Shown: piece after piece, positions 62,886 through 64,000 of the stretch | Layout of the letters: each line of letters starts with the position of its first letter | Numbering within the stretch: the stretch's first letter is position 1 | Assembly: GCF_000003815.2 (NCBI RefSeq) | Contig: NC_049981.1 | Location: forward strand, 10,389,609-10,453,608 | Length of the DNA stretch: 64,000 nucleotides | Direction: 5' to 3' | DNA from: Branchiostoma floridae | Lineage: Eukaryota; Chordata; Leptocardii; Amphioxiformes; Branchiostomatidae | Program-made: the position numbers and the translations under genes | Notes under the pieces: model-generated | What the model was told of the DNA's origin: nothing | The model's database searches: none | What the model saw: the letters and a program-made list of their open reading frames with translations, nothing else

Positions 62886-63332
62886 AAATTTAATTTTGCA
62901 GTTGGGAAAAATAGAATGTAGTGCTATACTGGTAGCAAATGGTCTGAAAGTGCACAAAACAGAGCTGAAACAGTCTTAACCATTATTATTGGGCTGAATA
63001 AAGATATTCTATTGTTCACTTCTTGTCTGACTATGCAAGAAACTGAATGGAATCTGATGTGTACTCTGCAACAGACTACAATAAGAAAGCCAGACCCTTT
63101 CAGTCTGACAATTGTAACACCTCCAGAATGCATGAGGTGTCAAATTCAAAAGTCAGTGAGTGCTCCATTGTGCGGCTACGCATATCAATAGAATAATGAA
63201 CTGATATGTGAAGTACTTTTTTCAACCCCTTGCATCTACATAGAAACAATACACATCAGGGCAAGACTGTTTAAGCCCCTTTAACAATAGGTAAGTCTAG
63301 CCTCCATAGCAGGCTCTCTATGGCCTTTTGCT

Positions 63333-64000
63333 GGCCATTTCTTTTTGAACTGGGTCGCTGATTGCTGGCCTTTTCTGACAGCCGGCCATGTAGAGCCTGC
63401 ACCTAAACGGCGCTACAAAGTCATATTATCAGATAAGGGCGATTAACTAGGAGGTGCAAATTTCCTGCCTCCCGTGGACGGCTAATAAACTACACGCATC
63501 TCCGCCGGACGTGGACAGTGCGCTGTCACGCCACGCGTGCACTGACCCGACAATTCTCTAAGAGTCTAACGGTTATTTTGTCTCTACGTCAGGAAAATAT
63601 GGCATTTTTGCGAACCAAGCTTAAAAAACATCTTTAACAGTTCATGATTTCGGAAAATTTGTAACACAACGTTTGGAACACCAGAAACGTCACGATGCCA
63701 GCAAAAACGAGTTCCCGGATGTACGGGGGCGGCGCGTGTTGGTAAACAAGCATGCTCTATGCAAATGACCAGATGGCGGCCGGGCGGCTCGTGTCGCCCG
63801 AGTTGTAAAATGCTTGCAGCCGACATGCGAATTGCCTCTCACGGAGTTGTGAATTATTCCTAACGTATGTGTTAATTGGGCAGATGAATGGCTAATCGTT
63901 TTTAAATATGACTTTGTAGCGCCATTTAAATTAAGTTATCGCTATAAAATCAAGAATTACAGTAGGTGCAGGCTCTACATGGCCGGCTGTCAGAAAAGGA
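63333..64000. mobile_element. element G, copy 2, with inverted ends; truncated by the window
   Basis: CTTTTCTGACAGCCGGCCAT, GTAGAGCCTGCACCTA and GCGCTACAAAGTCATATT at the left recur inverted at 63910-64000 (AATATGACTTTGTAGCGCC, GTAGGTGCAGGCTCTACATG). The outer right end lies beyond the window. Confidence 0.7.
63470..63850. promoter_or_regulatory. CpG-rich promoter-like island
   Basis: Dense CpG, GGGGGCGGCG (GC box), ATGCAAAT octamer at 63759-63766 and AGATGGCGGC (YY1-type) at 63771-63780. It could be the 5' region of the TRIM gene or of a gene outside the window, or belong to element G, in which it sits. Confidence 0.35.

Overview
The window looks like a piece of an invertebrate chordate genome, most likely an amphioxus (Branchiostoma). 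Four eukaryotic protein genes with GT-AG introns can be assembled, and their products align residue by residue with well-known vertebrate families. The spaces between exons are filled with short fold-back transposons, tRNA-derived SINEs, minisatellites and CA/GT microsatellites. The species assignment is an inference from this overall character, not from a diagnostic marker.

Layout. 1-13.1 kb holds no gene I recognise, only repeats. 13.13-19.46 kb (+) is LHFPL2, a four-pass membrane protein with two coding exons; its 3' UTR probably runs to about 21.8 kb. 21.8-31.5 kb is repeat-rich and without a recognisable gene. 45.83-31.56 kb (-) is the single DPP8/DPP9-type dipeptidyl peptidase: 20 coding exons, 881 codons, full Ser-Asp-His triad. 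A probable non-coding first exon and promoter lie near 47.1-47.2 kb. 47.9-51.8 kb is a diverged tandem segmental duplication. 52.74-55.01 kb (+) is BLOC1S6 (pallidin), five coding exons, 166 codons. 61.74-58.18 kb (-) is a RING/B-box/coiled-coil TRIM-type protein in two coding exons, 716 codons, with an unusual Ala/Ser/Thr-rich repeat tail and a strong candidate SUMO-interacting motif. 61.8-64.0 kb holds minisatellites, fold-back elements and a CpG-rich promoter-like island.

The four genes do unrelated cellular jobs: membrane tetraspan, cytosolic post-proline peptidase, lysosome-related organelle biogenesis, and a putative ubiquitin ligase. There is no operon. DPP8/9 and BLOC1S6 are divergent neighbours here, and their human orthologues (DPP8, BLOC1S6) both lie on 15q, so this may be old chordate linkage. 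An identical 18-bp sequence containing a perfect octamer lies upstream of both.

The most unusual structures are two tandem arrays inside introns 2 and 3 of the DPP gene, each made from duplicated 3' ends of the adjacent exon including the splice donor. I did not see a clearly new enzymatic or defence system.
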